The notes beneath the pieces are model-generated. The model was not told the DNA's origin, did no database searches, and worked only from the letters and a program-made list of their open reading frames with translations. Of a DNA stretch of 64,000 bases, positions 1 to 6,712 are shown piece by piece. Origin of the DNA: Stenotrophomonas rhizophila (GTDB lineage Bacteria > Pseudomonadota > Gammaproteobacteria > Xanthomonadales > Xanthomonadaceae); assembly GCF_001704155.1 (NCBI RefSeq), contig NZ_CP016294.1, forward strand, positions 3,345,501-3,409,500, in the 5' to 3' direction. The translations under genes were made by a program, and so were the position numbers. How positions within the stretch are numbered: the first letter of the stretch is position 1; each line of letters begins with the position of its first letter.

Positions 1-1218
1 CGGCTGCCCGACGGCAACGGCATCGAGCTGGTCACTGAAATCGCCCAGCACTACCCGCGCACCCCGGTGGCGATGATCACCGCGTTCGGCAGCATGGACC
101 TGGCGGTGGAAGCGTTGAAGGCCGGCGCGTTCGATTTCGTCAGCAAGCCGGTGGACATCTCGGTGCTGCGCGGGCTGGTCAAGCACGCGCTGGAACTCAA
201 CAACACCGAACGCCCCGCCCCGCCGCCGCTGACCAGCGACACCACCGCACGCCTGCTGGGCGAATCGGCGGCGATGGATGGCCTGCGCGCCACCATCACC
301 AAGGTCGCCCGCAGCCAGGCGCCGGTGTACATCCTGGGCGAATCGGGCGTGGGCAAGGAACTGGTGGCCCGCACCATCCACGGCCAGAGCGCACGTGCGG
401 CCGGCCCGTTCGTGCCGGTAAACTGCGGCGCCATTCCATCGGAGCTGATGGAAAGCGAATTCTTCGGGCACAAGAAGGGCAGCTTCAGCGGCGCCCATGC
501 CGACAAGCCGGGCCTGTTCCAGGCCGCGCATGGCGGCACCCTGTTCCTGGATGAAGTGGCCGAACTGCCGCTGCAGATGCAGGTGAAGCTGCTGCGTGCG
601 ATCCAGGAGAAATCGATCCGCCCGGTGGGCGCGGCCACCGAAGTGCCGGTGGATGTGCGCATTCTTTCTGCCACCCACAAGGATCTGGGCGACTTGGTGG
701 AAGATGGGCGGTTCCGCCACGATCTGTATTACCGCATCAATGTGATCGAACTGCGCGTGCCGCCGCTGCGCGAGCGCCGTAGTGATCTGCCGCAGTTGGC
801 AGCTTCGATCCTGGCCCGGTTGGCCCGCACGCATGGGCGGCCCACTCCGCTGCTGGCGCCGTCGGCGTTGGAGGCGATGGGCACGTATCACTTCCCGGGC
901 AACGTGCGCGAACTGGAGAACATCCTGGAGCGCGCGTTGGCGCTGGCCGAGGGTGACACCATCGGGGCGAGCGATCTTCGGTTGCCGCAGCAGGGTGTGC
1001 CGCGGCATGGTGGGGCGCCGGTGGCGGCGCATGAGGAAGCGGTGGTGGATCTGCCGGCGGGGAGCGGCGCGCTGCCTTCGTATATCGAGCAGATGGAACG
1101 CACCGCGATCCAGAAGGCGCTGGAAGAGAACCGCTGGAACAAGACGCGGACAGCCGCGCAGTTGGGCATCACCTTCCGCGCGTTGAGGTACAAGCTGAAA
1201 AAGCTGGGAATGGACTAA
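1..1218 (+). CDS. pilR: PilR, sigma-54-dependent response regulator of type IV pilin transcription (5' end outside window)
   Basis: The gene enters the window in frame 1 and has 405 visible codons. The end of a receiver domain is seen (LPDG, MITAFGS with the conserved Thr, SKPVD with the conserved Lys). A sigma-54 AAA+ domain follows: Walker A GESGVGKE near visible residue 113, Walker B GGTLFLDE near 180, and a sigma-54 contact loop reading GSFSGA instead of the usual GAFTGA. The chain ends in a Fis-type helix-turn-helix (RTAAQLGITFRALRYKLKKL). Order, ending and the pil genes 18 kb downstream support PilR over other NtrC-family members. PilR, phosphorylated by PilS, activates RpoN-dependent pilin promoters; two such promoters lie at about 21.87 and 22.46 kb. 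The receiver start, and pilS if present, are off-window. Confidence 0.9.
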   Translation, partial: RLPDGNGIELVTEIAQHYPRTPVAMITAFGSMDLAVEALKAGAFDFVSKPVDISVLRGLVKHALELNNTERPAPPPLTSDTTARLLGESAAMDGLRATITKVARSQAPVYILGESGVGKELVARTIHGQSARAAGPFVPVNCGAIPSELMESEFFGHKKGSFSGAHADKPGLFQAAHGGTLFLDEVAELPLQMQVKLLRAIQEKSIRPVGAATEVPVDVRILSATHKDLGDLVEDGRFRHDLYYRINVIELRVPPLRERRSDLPQLAASILARLARTHGRPTPLLAPSALEAMGTYHFPGNVRELENILERALALAEGDTIGASDLRLPQQGVPRHGGAPVAAHEEAVVDLPAGSGALPSYIEQMERTAIQKALEENRWNKTRTAAQLGITFRALRYKLKKLGMD

Positions 1219-1259
1219 ACCCGGAATCGGGTTGAATTCAACGTTGCGGCAATGAAACC

Positions 1260-1283
1260 GTAGAGCCACGCCCTGCGTGGCTG
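1260..1283 (+). repeat. SMAG-type GTAG palindromic repeat
   Basis: A GTAG head is followed by a hairpin with arms AGCCACGC and GCGTGGCT. The same 24-nt unit recurs in the same orientation at 2366 and as an inverted pair at 26809-26876. SMAG elements are known short intergenic repeats of Stenotrophomonas. This copy and the one at 2366 bracket the SymE-HigA gene. Confidence 0.85.
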
Positions 1284-1394
1284 CAATGCAGAACGACGCC
1301 GGGCACCCGAGCGGTCCACGCGTAACGTGTCGCCGGACACCGCGATGGACACGCATGGCGTGTCACTACCGATTACCTCCACGCCAGAATCTCG

Positions 1395-1533
1395 CTGGAC
1401 ACGCCCGGCATGTCGCAACAGGCACAAACCCGCGTAGCGACACGCCATGCGTGTCCCACGTAACACCAGACACCCTGTCGCCAACACCCCAACAAAACCG
1501 CACCGCCGTCGCACTACCGCCCCCACCCGGGCC
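1395..1533. repeat. Noncoding repeat, copy 1 (second copy at 5868-6012)
   Basis: About 140 bp recur at 5868-6012 with high similarity. Shared blocks include CGCAACAGGC, ACCCGCGTAGCGA, ACGCCATGCGTGTCC and a longer run starting TGTCGCCAACACCCC. The unit contains ACACGC/GCGTGT palindromes. No convincing reading frame is conserved between the copies. The rest of the 584-nt gap between pilR and the next gene holds the SMAG copy and the inverted repeats listed separately; I see no other gene there. Confidence 0.7.
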
Positions 1534-1633
1534 GCTAGCGACAACCTGTTGGCATCGCCTATCAAACCCGGCAAAACCAACAGACAGAATCGATTGGCTA
1601 CCGACCTCACCACGGCGCATGGTGGGGACGGAG

Positions 1634-1750
1634 CTTCAAATCTCCGAGTGGATGCAAAATTATGGACGTCCCATGTCGGGAGGGTGGCTAATACAAGACC
1701 CCTCAACCGGGGAAATACTCCACGCCGCATGCATCCACGCGGATTTGAAC
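1634..1750. repeat. Long imperfect inverted repeat upstream of the SymE-HigA gene
   Basis: The left arm at 1634-1656 contains TCAAATCTCCGAGTGGATGC. The right arm at 1730-1750 is its near complement (TGCATCCACGCGGATTTGA). About 73 nt lie between them. A transcript crossing this region could fold into a long stem-loop ahead of the toxin gene. Type I symE genes are known to be controlled through their 5' leader by an antisense RNA, so a structured leader is suggestive, but the link is inference. Confidence 0.5.
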
Positions 1751-1757
1751 CTCCCGG

Positions 1758-1782
1758 CTCCCTTGCCCTACCGGCAAGGGAG
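1758..1782 (+). promoter_or_regulatory. Perfect 10-bp hairpin just upstream of the SymE-HigA ribosome-binding site
   Basis: Arms CTCCCTTGCC and GGCAAGGGAG enclose the 5-nt loop CTACC. It ends 8 nt before the Shine-Dalgarno TTGGAGG (about 1791-1797) and 21 nt before the ATG at 1803. There is no following U-run, so it is more likely a leader structure affecting translation or RNA stability than a terminator. Role inferred. Confidence 0.5.
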
Positions 1783-1802
1783 ATTTCCCCTTGGAGGCTC
1801 CC

Positions 1803-2351
1803 ATGCGCTCGCCACGCAACACTCACCTCTTCCCAGAACTGCTGCTGCCCACGGCCGACCGACCGCGCCACTACACTGTGCGCGCACACACCTACGCCTG
1901 GATGGACACCTTCGACGGCGGCACAGTCCCATGCCTATCGATACACGGCCGTTGGCTGGAGAACGCCGGCTTCAAAGTCGGCGCAAGCGTGAGCATTGAA
2001 GCAACCCAGGGCCAGCTGATGGTGACCCTGATCGAGTTCCCCGAAGAAGCGCGCCGAAGCACTTCCACCGCCTTCGAGAGACATGTCGCCAAGCTGGGCC
2101 GCACCACCCCGGACAGCCGAATCATCGTCGAGCACCCCGGCTGGCTGGTGCGCGAACTCATCCTCGCCCCGATGGGCGCCTCCACCTTGGACTTTGCCCA
2201 CGCCATCGGCGTATCGCAGGACTTCGCTGAGTGCTTTCTCGCCGGCGACCAGGACGTGGACATCGATCTAGCCCAACGTCTCGGCCCCTTCTGCCGCACC
2301 TCGCAGGGTTTGTGGCTTGACCTTCAGCACAAGCACCGATCAATGCGCTGA
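1803..2351 (+). CDS. SymE-like toxin domain fused to a HigA-like antitoxin domain
   Basis: The product is 182 aa. Residues about 42-79 (VPCLSIHGRWLENAGFKVG, then a VSIEA..GQLMVTLI strand pair) match the SymE/SpoVT-AbrB-type fold of SymE family toxins, known RNA-cleaving toxins. Residues about 110-176 (EHPGWLVRELILAPMG, then AHAIGVSQDF, then DLAQRLGPFCRTSQGLWLDL) match HigA-type HTH antitoxins, whose hallmark is HPGE.L...L...G and a final W.NLQ. Toxin-like and antitoxin-like halves thus share one uninterrupted frame. The ATG at 1803 is chosen because TTGGAGG lies 5-6 nt upstream. The gene sits between two same-orientation SMAG repeats, is convergent to the minus-strand array, and has decayed copies at 8.3-8.9 and 10.3-10.5 kb. 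Whether it is toxic, self-neutralised or purely regulatory is unknown. Confidence 0.75.
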   Translation: MRSPRNTHLFPELLLPTADRPRHYTVRAHTYAWMDTFDGGTVPCLSIHGRWLENAGFKVGASVSIEATQGQLMVTLIEFPEEARRSTSTAFERHVAKLGRTTPDSRIIVEHPGWLVRELILAPMGASTLDFAHAIGVSQDFAECFLAGDQDVDIDLAQRLGPFCRTSQGLWLDLQHKHRSMR

Positions 2352-2365
2352 CCGCGTCGCAGCCG

Positions 2366-2389
2366 TAGAGCCACGCCCTGCGTGGCTGA
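2366..2389 (+). repeat. SMAG-type GTAG palindromic repeat
   Basis: Same 24-nt unit as at 1260 and in the same orientation, 15 nt after the SymE-HigA stop codon. Nothing else is recognisable between it and the end of the convergent gene at 2543. Confidence 0.85.
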
Positions 2390-2542
2390 AGCGACTAAAG
2401 TGACGCCGCGCAGTACACGCCCCTCCCTTGACGTATTGCTCCAGCGATAGGTGTTGCCCTACTACCAAGTGCGACACCTCCTTCACATGTATGCGCTCCC
2501 CCCTGAGGTTCTCAGGATCCAGCTGCCCTGCTCCCCATGCCC

Positions 2543-3277
2543 CTACCGAATCCAGTGTTCGGTTGCGCCCGCGGAAAGGAGGTCAGACCGAACCGCATTA
2601 GCATTGATCCGCATTCCAAGCATCTCTACCCCACGGCACAGCCAGTCAGCGATGTTGGCTCTGACCTCCTGGCTGCGAGCGGATGCGGACGCCTCCGACC
2701 TTAAGCATTCCCATAGAACCGCCGAAATGAATCCCACCGCTGCGTGGTCCCCCAAGGCATCGGGCAAGTCATCGAACTTCTCCCTGAGCGACTCATCCCA
2801 TTCGCTTTCGATGGCACGGCACGAATCAAGCATCGTCAGTCTCTCTACCTGCGCCACCAGCGAGAAACGTAACCCGGCATCCAAGACACCAGACGGATCC
2901 GCCTCGAACCCAGACCCGACCTCTCTCTGGATAAACGTCATTAACGCCCAACGATCGTCACTGGAAAGATCCCCACAGCCAAGCATCTGACCAACCAGCC
3001 AGTTAAGCTTCTCAGCATCCGCGCCCCGAAGTACCGATCGGGCAAGGCCAAGAAACTGGTTAAACGTCCCCTCCCTTCTCTCCGCTGACAGGTCGAGGTA
3101 AAAATAGTTGGAGTTCGCGCCGAAGATTCGCTTCGTTGCACCTCTAGCGGCAGCCTTTATCTCTGCAAGCACAGGCCCGCTCTCATCCCAGATACCGAGG
3201 CGACCCAGCCAGCAGCAGAACCAGTCTGTGGACAGCAGAAACACCACGTAATCCAAGCTTTGTTCTCGCGCCGTCAT
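2543..3277 (-). CDS. Putative cytoplasmic immunity-type protein, array family A
   Basis: 244 aa, no signal peptide or membrane segment. It is clearly paralogous to the 259-aa product at 13142-13921: both have F-L-L-x-T-D-W-F near the N terminus and then a Y(F/Y)L-D-L-S block (NYFYLDLSAERREGTF here, DYYLVDLSPTRKAATF there). The middle and C-terminal thirds align more loosely (SDDRWAL / SRDQRWAL). The ATG at 3277 directly follows the stop codon of a broken upstream frame (3278-3586) with zero spacing, the usual arrangement of a toxin tip and its immunity gene. No named family is recognised; the immunity role is inferred from context and duplication. Confidence 0.6.
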   Translation of the reverse strand: MTAREQSLDYVVFLLSTDWFCCWLGRLGIWDESGPVLAEIKAAARGATKRIFGANSNYFYLDLSAERREGTFNQFLGLARSVLRGADAEKLNWLVGQMLGCGDLSSDDRWALMTFIQREVGSGFEADPSGVLDAGLRFSLVAQVERLTMLDSCRAIESEWDESLREKFDDLPDALGDHAAVGFISAVLWECLRSEASASARSQEVRANIADWLCRGVEMLGMRINANAVRSDLLSAGATEHWIR

Positions 3278-3586
3278 TCAGTACCCCCGCGGCATCGAGG
3301 GCAACCCTCGATAAGCAGCTCTCATTGCCCCAAATGGAAGATAGCAGTTTTTACTGATCGCTTCAGAGATCTTGTTTCTCAATCGATTCTGCCATCCCTT
3401 GATCTGTTCACCGCGCCCGCCCCAATACCCGAGGCACCCTGGCCCTTACGCAGGATTTGGGGCGAATCTGGCGAGATTGTACATATTGCACTTTTCCACA
3501 AGCATCTCTTCGCTTCGCCGGTTCATTTCATGCATTGCCTGTCTGATTTCCGCAACGATTCGTGCACAGCGATCATCGCAGTTGCA
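3278..3586 (-). pseudogene. Remnant of a toxin-like C-terminal tail, frameshifted (family F)
   Basis: Two minus-strand frames together read like one protein tail. The first contains CDDRCARIVAEIRQ, then NRRSEEMLVEKCNMYNLAR, and stops near 3445. After a frame change comes GYWGGRGEQIKGWQNRLRNK, then ISEAISKNCYLP, ending at a TGA that touches the ATG of the next gene. The second part resembles the tail at 11892-12080 (SWAGHQQQFRSWQVNLR, then NCKGYP). It also continues in the same frame from the small gene upstream, separated only by one TAA. I read it as decayed coding DNA from the end of a polymorphic toxin. No catalytic residues can be assigned. Confidence 0.5.
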
Positions 3587-3769
3587 TTACTCCCCGGAGC
3601 TAAGGTCAGATTTTAGGTAGCGCTGCAGCAGCGGCCAAACAGCCATTCCAGTCACCACAGCGGCACTGTACGCGCTCCACAGGACCCCAGCACCGTACCG
3701 GACACACGCACGAACCGCTGCATCATTGCTCCCCATGAGGCCTCTTCCCGTCCAGACCGCAAGGCGCAT
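3587..3769 (-). CDS. Small protein with one hydrophobic segment
   Basis: 60 aa with a hydrophobic stretch (GAGVLWSAYSAAVVTGMAVW) that could span the membrane once. Its ATG at 3769 overlaps the stop of the upstream 75-aa gene (TGATG), so translation is probably coupled. Directly after its TAA the same frame stays open into the toxin-like tail at 3278-3586. It may therefore be the N-terminal part of a once longer protein rather than a complete gene. Function unknown. Confidence 0.4.
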   Translation of the reverse strand: MRLAVWTGRGLMGSNDAAVRACVRYGAGVLWSAYSAAVVTGMAVWPLLQRYLKSDLSSGE

Positions 3770-3996
3770 CAACCACGCCGAATTAGCGTGAAATCAACAC
3801 TGGGAACCGGAAAATGCACCAAGCCCATCTCCGATGATTTCACCAGGGCACCTTGCGCAAGGTGACCCCAAAGCTCCTTTGGGTAATCAGGCGTGTATCT
3901 CCCGTTATCAAACACCGCGACAACCGATCCGGTCATCCCCCCGCCCAGATCCACCCGATCATGAAGCAGCACCTCAGTTCCGTCTTCGTACTTCAC
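3769..3996 (-). CDS. Small beta-rich protein, array family B (intact copy)
   Basis: 75 aa starting at GTG (MKYEDGTEVLLHDRV). It is followed by G-G-M-T-G-S-V-V-A-V-F-D, then a C-terminal (S/A)SE(M/I)G(L/M)VH(F/Y) signature that is also present in the 90-aa product at 7717-7989 (GGVKGVVVCDF, then ASEIGMVHY). A third, broken copy lies at 8068-8250. The pattern suggests a small SH3-like barrel, which is inference. Cytoplasmic. Its stop overlaps the start of the next gene. Probably an immunity-type or orphan antitoxin-like protein given the surroundings; no named family is recognised. Confidence 0.55.
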   Translation of the reverse strand: MKYEDGTEVLLHDRVDLGGGMTGSVVAVFDNGRYTPDYPKELWGHLAQGALVKSSEMGLVHFPVPSVDFTLIRRG

Positions 3997-4104
3997 TGCT
4001 ACTCCTCGGGAGCTTGATGATCACGCCCCCTCACGTTGGAAGGCAAGGGCAACGCTTCTTCCAGAGAACGGTCTCGTCGCCGAGCTCAAGGTCGGGGCTA
4101 CCTG
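3816..4104. repeat. Segmental duplication, copy 1 (second copy 8071-8357)
   Basis: About 285 bp recur at 8071-8357 with only scattered differences by eye. The block covers most of the family B gene plus its upstream DNA, including TTCTTCCAGAGAACGG. It ends at a short stretch (about 4069-4104) that reads RENGLVAELKVGA on the plus strand, matching the WLENAGFKVGA segment of the SymE-like gene. From 4105 to 4222 I see no gene. Confidence 0.75.
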
Positions 4105-4222
4105 CCAGCGTCAGGATCCTGAACTTTCCCGCGCTCATAGATTGAGCACAACGCCCGCAAGAACGCGAGTAATCCCTTCCATTCATTCCCCGGACTTGAT
4201 TTTTTCACATCCGGATACACGA

Positions 4223-4552
4223 TCACTGCCCCTGTCCGTGTTGCACAATCTCAATAATACCCAAGACGGCCATCATCAACAGCAGGGCAACGACTACGCC
4301 CCACAGGCACATCTGCACAAGCGCAGCGATTGTCGCCGGCCTGCGCAAGGAACCAGTTCTGATCGCCAGCACGCACCCGTAGAAGGTGTCCTGCATATCA
4401 CCGATGTCTCTGGACGCCAATAGGGGCAACTTGGCGAGAACTTCCTCGCCCGCGGTCTTCTCCGCAACTCGACGCGCAAGAATCACCGCGCACGTTCGAC
4501 TGATGACGATGGCCACGGCGATGTAGAAGAGATAAAAAACGAACTTATCCAT
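4223..4552 (-). CDS. Small two-helix membrane protein
   Basis: 109 aa from MDKFVFYLFY (ATG at 4552; alternative in-frame ATGs at 4558 and 4567). Hydrophobic helices lie at about residues 3-25 and 78-102, with a charged soluble loop between them (LARRVAEKTAGEEVLAKLP). The start overlaps the 3' end of the secreted-protein gene 4545-5063, so the two are probably co-translated. No family recognised. Within this array it may be a membrane-located immunity protein, but nothing in the sequence proves that. Confidence 0.5.
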   Translation of the reverse strand: MDKFVFYLFYIAVAIVISRTCAVILARRVAEKTAGEEVLAKLPLLASRDIGDMQDTFYGCVLAIRTGSLRRPATIAALVQMCLWGVVVALLLMMAVLGIIEIVQHGQGQ

Positions 4553-5063
4553 GATCATCGCCACCAATCCAACCGGCCAGGTCGCCTACGCGCACCGATT
4601 CGGAATCAACCTCGCAGCGCGTTGCAATACTACTCATTTTCAGACTAAGCGTAGCATCCGGGTCAAATTGTTCGAGGAAGGCCGCGTCCATGGGAACACT
4701 GACATCCAAACTCTCGTTGGGGAAAACGGCCAGAACGCCCCTCCACTGGTCGGTACTACCCAGCGTAATGATCGGCTCCCAACCTTCCAGGGCGGAGCGC
4801 AGCACGGAGAAGTAAAAGGCGTTCGGGTGTAGATATGGCAAGCGCGCAGTCTCTATAGGCTCAGAGAGCGCGTAGTACACCGGAACACTTCCCTGATTGG
4901 TCAACCTGAATACCCCTTCACGCCCCTCCGTCGCGCTTTCGACCCGAAGCATTCGTAGCTGCATGGGCGGACACTCGCAACCTGGGGCTGCATAAGCCGA
5001 ATCGCTCGACACCGAGCCAGAAAGGAACGCGGCAATCCAAAGCGCGACGGACAATCTGTACAT
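4545..5063 (-). CDS. Exported protein with paired cysteines, array family C
   Basis: 172 aa. An N-terminal signal peptide (LSVALWIAAFLSG, with cleavage likely after DSAYA) is followed by C-E-C-P-P-M-Q-L. Near the C terminus comes SIATRCEVDSESVRVGDLAG. The product at 14807-15337 has the same frame: signal peptide, C-Q-C-P-P-M-E-L, then SIATMCQVRSTAISVQDLA. Three matching cysteines suggest a disulfide-stabilised periplasmic fold. Periplasmic location would fit immunity against a toxin acting on the envelope; that is inference. Downstream it overlaps a two-helix membrane protein gene. Confidence 0.6.
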   Translation of the reverse strand: MYRLSVALWIAAFLSGSVSSDSAYAAPGCECPPMQLRMLRVESATEGREGVFRLTNQGSVPVYYALSEPIETARLPYLHPNAFYFSVLRSALEGWEPIITLGSTDQWRGVLAVFPNESLDVSVPMDAAFLEQFDPDATLSLKMSSIATRCEVDSESVRVGDLAGWIGGDDHG

Positions 5064-5149
5064 AGCCTGCTAACCCCCCTAAAGCTTCCATTGGCCTGCA
5101 ACCGGCAGGTCGCGTTCTCATTTCCCATCCAAGGCCGCGCTCGAACCTG

Positions 5150-5626
5150 TCAAGGTTGAGACCCGCCGTCCATGCCGTCCCACCAGAAATCACAGTACAA
5201 GGCCTGGATCAGCACCCGCCGCCCAGAGCCAGACTCGGCTGCGCGAACAATGGCGTAGTCAATGTACCCGTAGTGCGTCCAGTCGAAGAAGTCTACGAAC
5301 TCAAGCTTGGGAATATCGGCAGCTGCAACCCGCTCGTCCTCGCTCCAGTAGTTATTTCCATCTAACCCGGCACGTGCAAACTGGACAGGCACTTCCCGGT
5401 GCAGGGGCTTTGGCTTCACGATAAGGCCACCAATGGCGGAGTGCCCGTATTGATCTGCAGCGGCACTCCCCTCGAGCACGATGCTGCGCAGCAGCTCTCG
5501 CTCGATCTGGAGGAAAGAATCCTCCACCGCCATGTCTAGGACACCTTCGCCAGGCATCAGGTAGGAATTCCAGATATGCCGGCTTGCTTCCTTGAATCTC
5601 TGCATCTGACCCGTTACGTCTTTCAT
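5150..5626 (-). CDS. Putative cytoplasmic immunity-type protein
   Basis: 158 aa, no signal peptide. It starts MKDVTGQMQRFKEASRHIWN and continues with a glutamate-rich helix (FLQIERELLRSIVL). The C-terminal half is rich in aromatic residues (FFDWTHYGYIDYA, then QALYCDFWWDGMDG). R-H-x-W-N-x-Y near residue 16 is reminiscent of small immunity-type proteins found beside Rhs/T6SS toxin tips, but I cannot name a family. It stands alone between the secreted-protein gene and a repeat-rich gap (5627-6017). The ATG at 5626 is the only sensible start. Confidence 0.5.
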   Translation of the reverse strand: MKDVTGQMQRFKEASRHIWNSYLMPGEGVLDMAVEDSFLQIERELLRSIVLEGSAAADQYGHSAIGGLIVKPKPLHREVPVQFARAGLDGNNYWSEDERVAAADIPKLEFVDFFDWTHYGYIDYAIVRAAESGSGRRVLIQALYCDFWWDGMDGGSQP

Positions 5627-5660
5627 CTCCGCATCCCTTCAGAAGCCTATCTGCCCATTC

Positions 5661-5720
5661 CCGCGTATCCCAGACTTCGAATTGGCACGCACGCCCGAGG
5701 GAAGCATACGACTTCCAGAG
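5661..5720. repeat. 60-bp repeat, copy 1 (second copy 8481-8540)
   Basis: Begins CGCGTATCCCAGACTTCGAA and ends CATACGACTTCCAGAG. The second copy differs at only a few positions. Here it sits alone in the 390-nt gap between two minus-strand genes; at 8481 it separates two broken SymE-like segments. It holds a GGAAG/CTTCC inverted repeat. Identity unknown: it may be 5' coding DNA of a diverged SymE-like allele or a recombination site. Confidence 0.65.
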
Positions 5721-5867
5721 CGAGGAAGCCGATCGGGCCGCGGTGTGGGCGTGGGGCGAGTCACTGCGGGACTAAAGGCATGCCGTCCTCCTCCGCTGGA
5801 CGGCCCCACGGCCTGCCGTTGGGAACGCCTCAAGTTTCGCGACGCTCCGCCTGCGCCTGGCATCGCG

Positions 5868-6012
5868 ATGGACATACTTGGCGTGTCGCAACAGGCGAAA
5901 ACCCGCGTAGCGATACGCCATGCGTGTCCACGTGACGCCAGCCCCCCCCCCCGCTGTCGCCAACACCCCAACAAAACCGCACCGCCGTCGCACTGCCGCT
6001 CCCACCCGGGCC
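5868..6012. repeat. Noncoding repeat, copy 2 (first copy at 1395-1533)
   Basis: Same unit as described at 1395, with a run of eleven C at about 5942-5952 where copy 1 has other sequence. It ends 5 nt before the stop of the Sel1-type gene. Together with the 60-bp repeat at 5661 it fills most of the gap 5627-6017, in which I see no gene. Confidence 0.7.
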
Positions 6013-6017
6013 CCTAT

Positions 6018-6500
6018 CTATAACCTGGCACTTCCGCCCTCGGCTCGAACAAACTCCTGGGCAGCCTCATTCCCAGCAGCAGCGGCAGCGTGAACCAGGC
6101 TCATCCCTTTCAAGATATCGGCGGGAACGCCGACCCCATGTACCAACGAGAGTCCGTACTCATACTGAGCGGGTGGGTAGCCTTGACGAGCTGCGGCCGC
6201 AAAATTCTCTGCAGCCGACTCCTTGTCCAATGGCGCCATGTCACCAAACAAGTGATACATGCCTTGCATGAATAGTGCAGGCGCGTATCCCGATTCCGCC
6301 GCCACTCTTACAGAATCGACATGACGTGCGTGGAATTCCTCTTCACCCTCGCCCGGCTGACTCGACATGGCCGATAGGTAAAGCGCCTCAGCAAGACCTG
6401 ACTCCACAAGAGGCGCGAGCAGGACCCTCACGCCATCCCAGTCATCCGCGCTGACGAGGCGGTCGTACTCGGTCGTTACTGCAGTTGGAAGATTAGCCAT
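6018..6500 (-). CDS. Sel1-like repeat protein
   Basis: 160 aa, without a signal peptide. The second half is built of Sel1-type helical repeats: ESGYAPALFMQGMYHLFGD, then AARQGYPPAQYEYGLSLVHG, then a partial unit AAAGNEAAQEFV, with the characteristic A-x-x-G-x-(A/P)-x-A-x-(Y/F)-x-x-G spacing. Sel1 repeats mediate protein-protein contacts. Sel1 proteins are common as immunity or adaptor proteins beside polymorphic toxins, so this context fits, but the partner is unknown. The N-terminal third (about 50 aa) shows no repeat. Confidence 0.7.
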   Translation of the reverse strand: MANLPTAVTTEYDRLVSADDWDGVRVLLAPLVESGLAEALYLSAMSSQPGEGEEEFHARHVDSVRVAAESGYAPALFMQGMYHLFGDMAPLDKESAAENFAAAARQGYPPAQYEYGLSLVHGVGVPADILKGMSLVHAAAAAGNEAAQEFVRAEGGSARL

Positions 6501-6586
6501 GCGGGATTATCTCATCACTCCTTGGGAACCTGCAGCGACATAGGATGTGACAGGTCGAACTCGCGCCGAGCTTCTGATTTGAGTAC

Positions 6587-6712
6587 TCATCCACCATCCG
6601 CTTCGGCTGGATCTCCGACTGCACCCCCCTCTGCAAACACCAATAGTAGCAAGGCCATTTCCGCACTCGGGAACCCGGGCATGAGCCCCAACCATCGCCG
6701 CACCCTCTTCAT
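6587..6712 (-). CDS. Possible small hydrophobic protein
   Basis: 41 aa starting MKRVRRWLGLMPGFPSAEMA, with one short hydrophobic stretch (EMALLLLVFAEGGAVG). The ATG overlaps the stop codon of the upstream gene (ATGA), which is the main support. There are no recognisable relatives in the window. It could equally be a chance frame. Confidence 0.25.
   Translation of the reverse strand: MKRVRRWLGLMPGFPSAEMALLLLVFAEGGAVGDPAEADGG

Noticed and set aside
1634..1750. tRNA remnants (attachment-site scar) suggested by TTCAAAT in both inverted arms
   Set aside because: The flanking bases do not form a proper T-stem and there is no acceptor or anticodon arm; it is described only as an inverted repeat.
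1277..1999. Plus-strand frames of 181-240 codons between pilR and the SymE-HigA gene
   Set aside because: They run through palindromic repeats and into the SymE-HigA gene in the wrong frame; Pro/Arg/His-rich composition; no start site with a ribosome-binding site.
3260..3616. A 118-codon plus-strand frame opposite the toxin-like tail
   Set aside because: The minus strand here reads as protein related to another tail in the array, and the plus frame has no support.
1395..6012. CRISPR array
   Set aside because: The repeats are only two copies, long and 4 kb apart, without regular spacers; no cas genes in the window.
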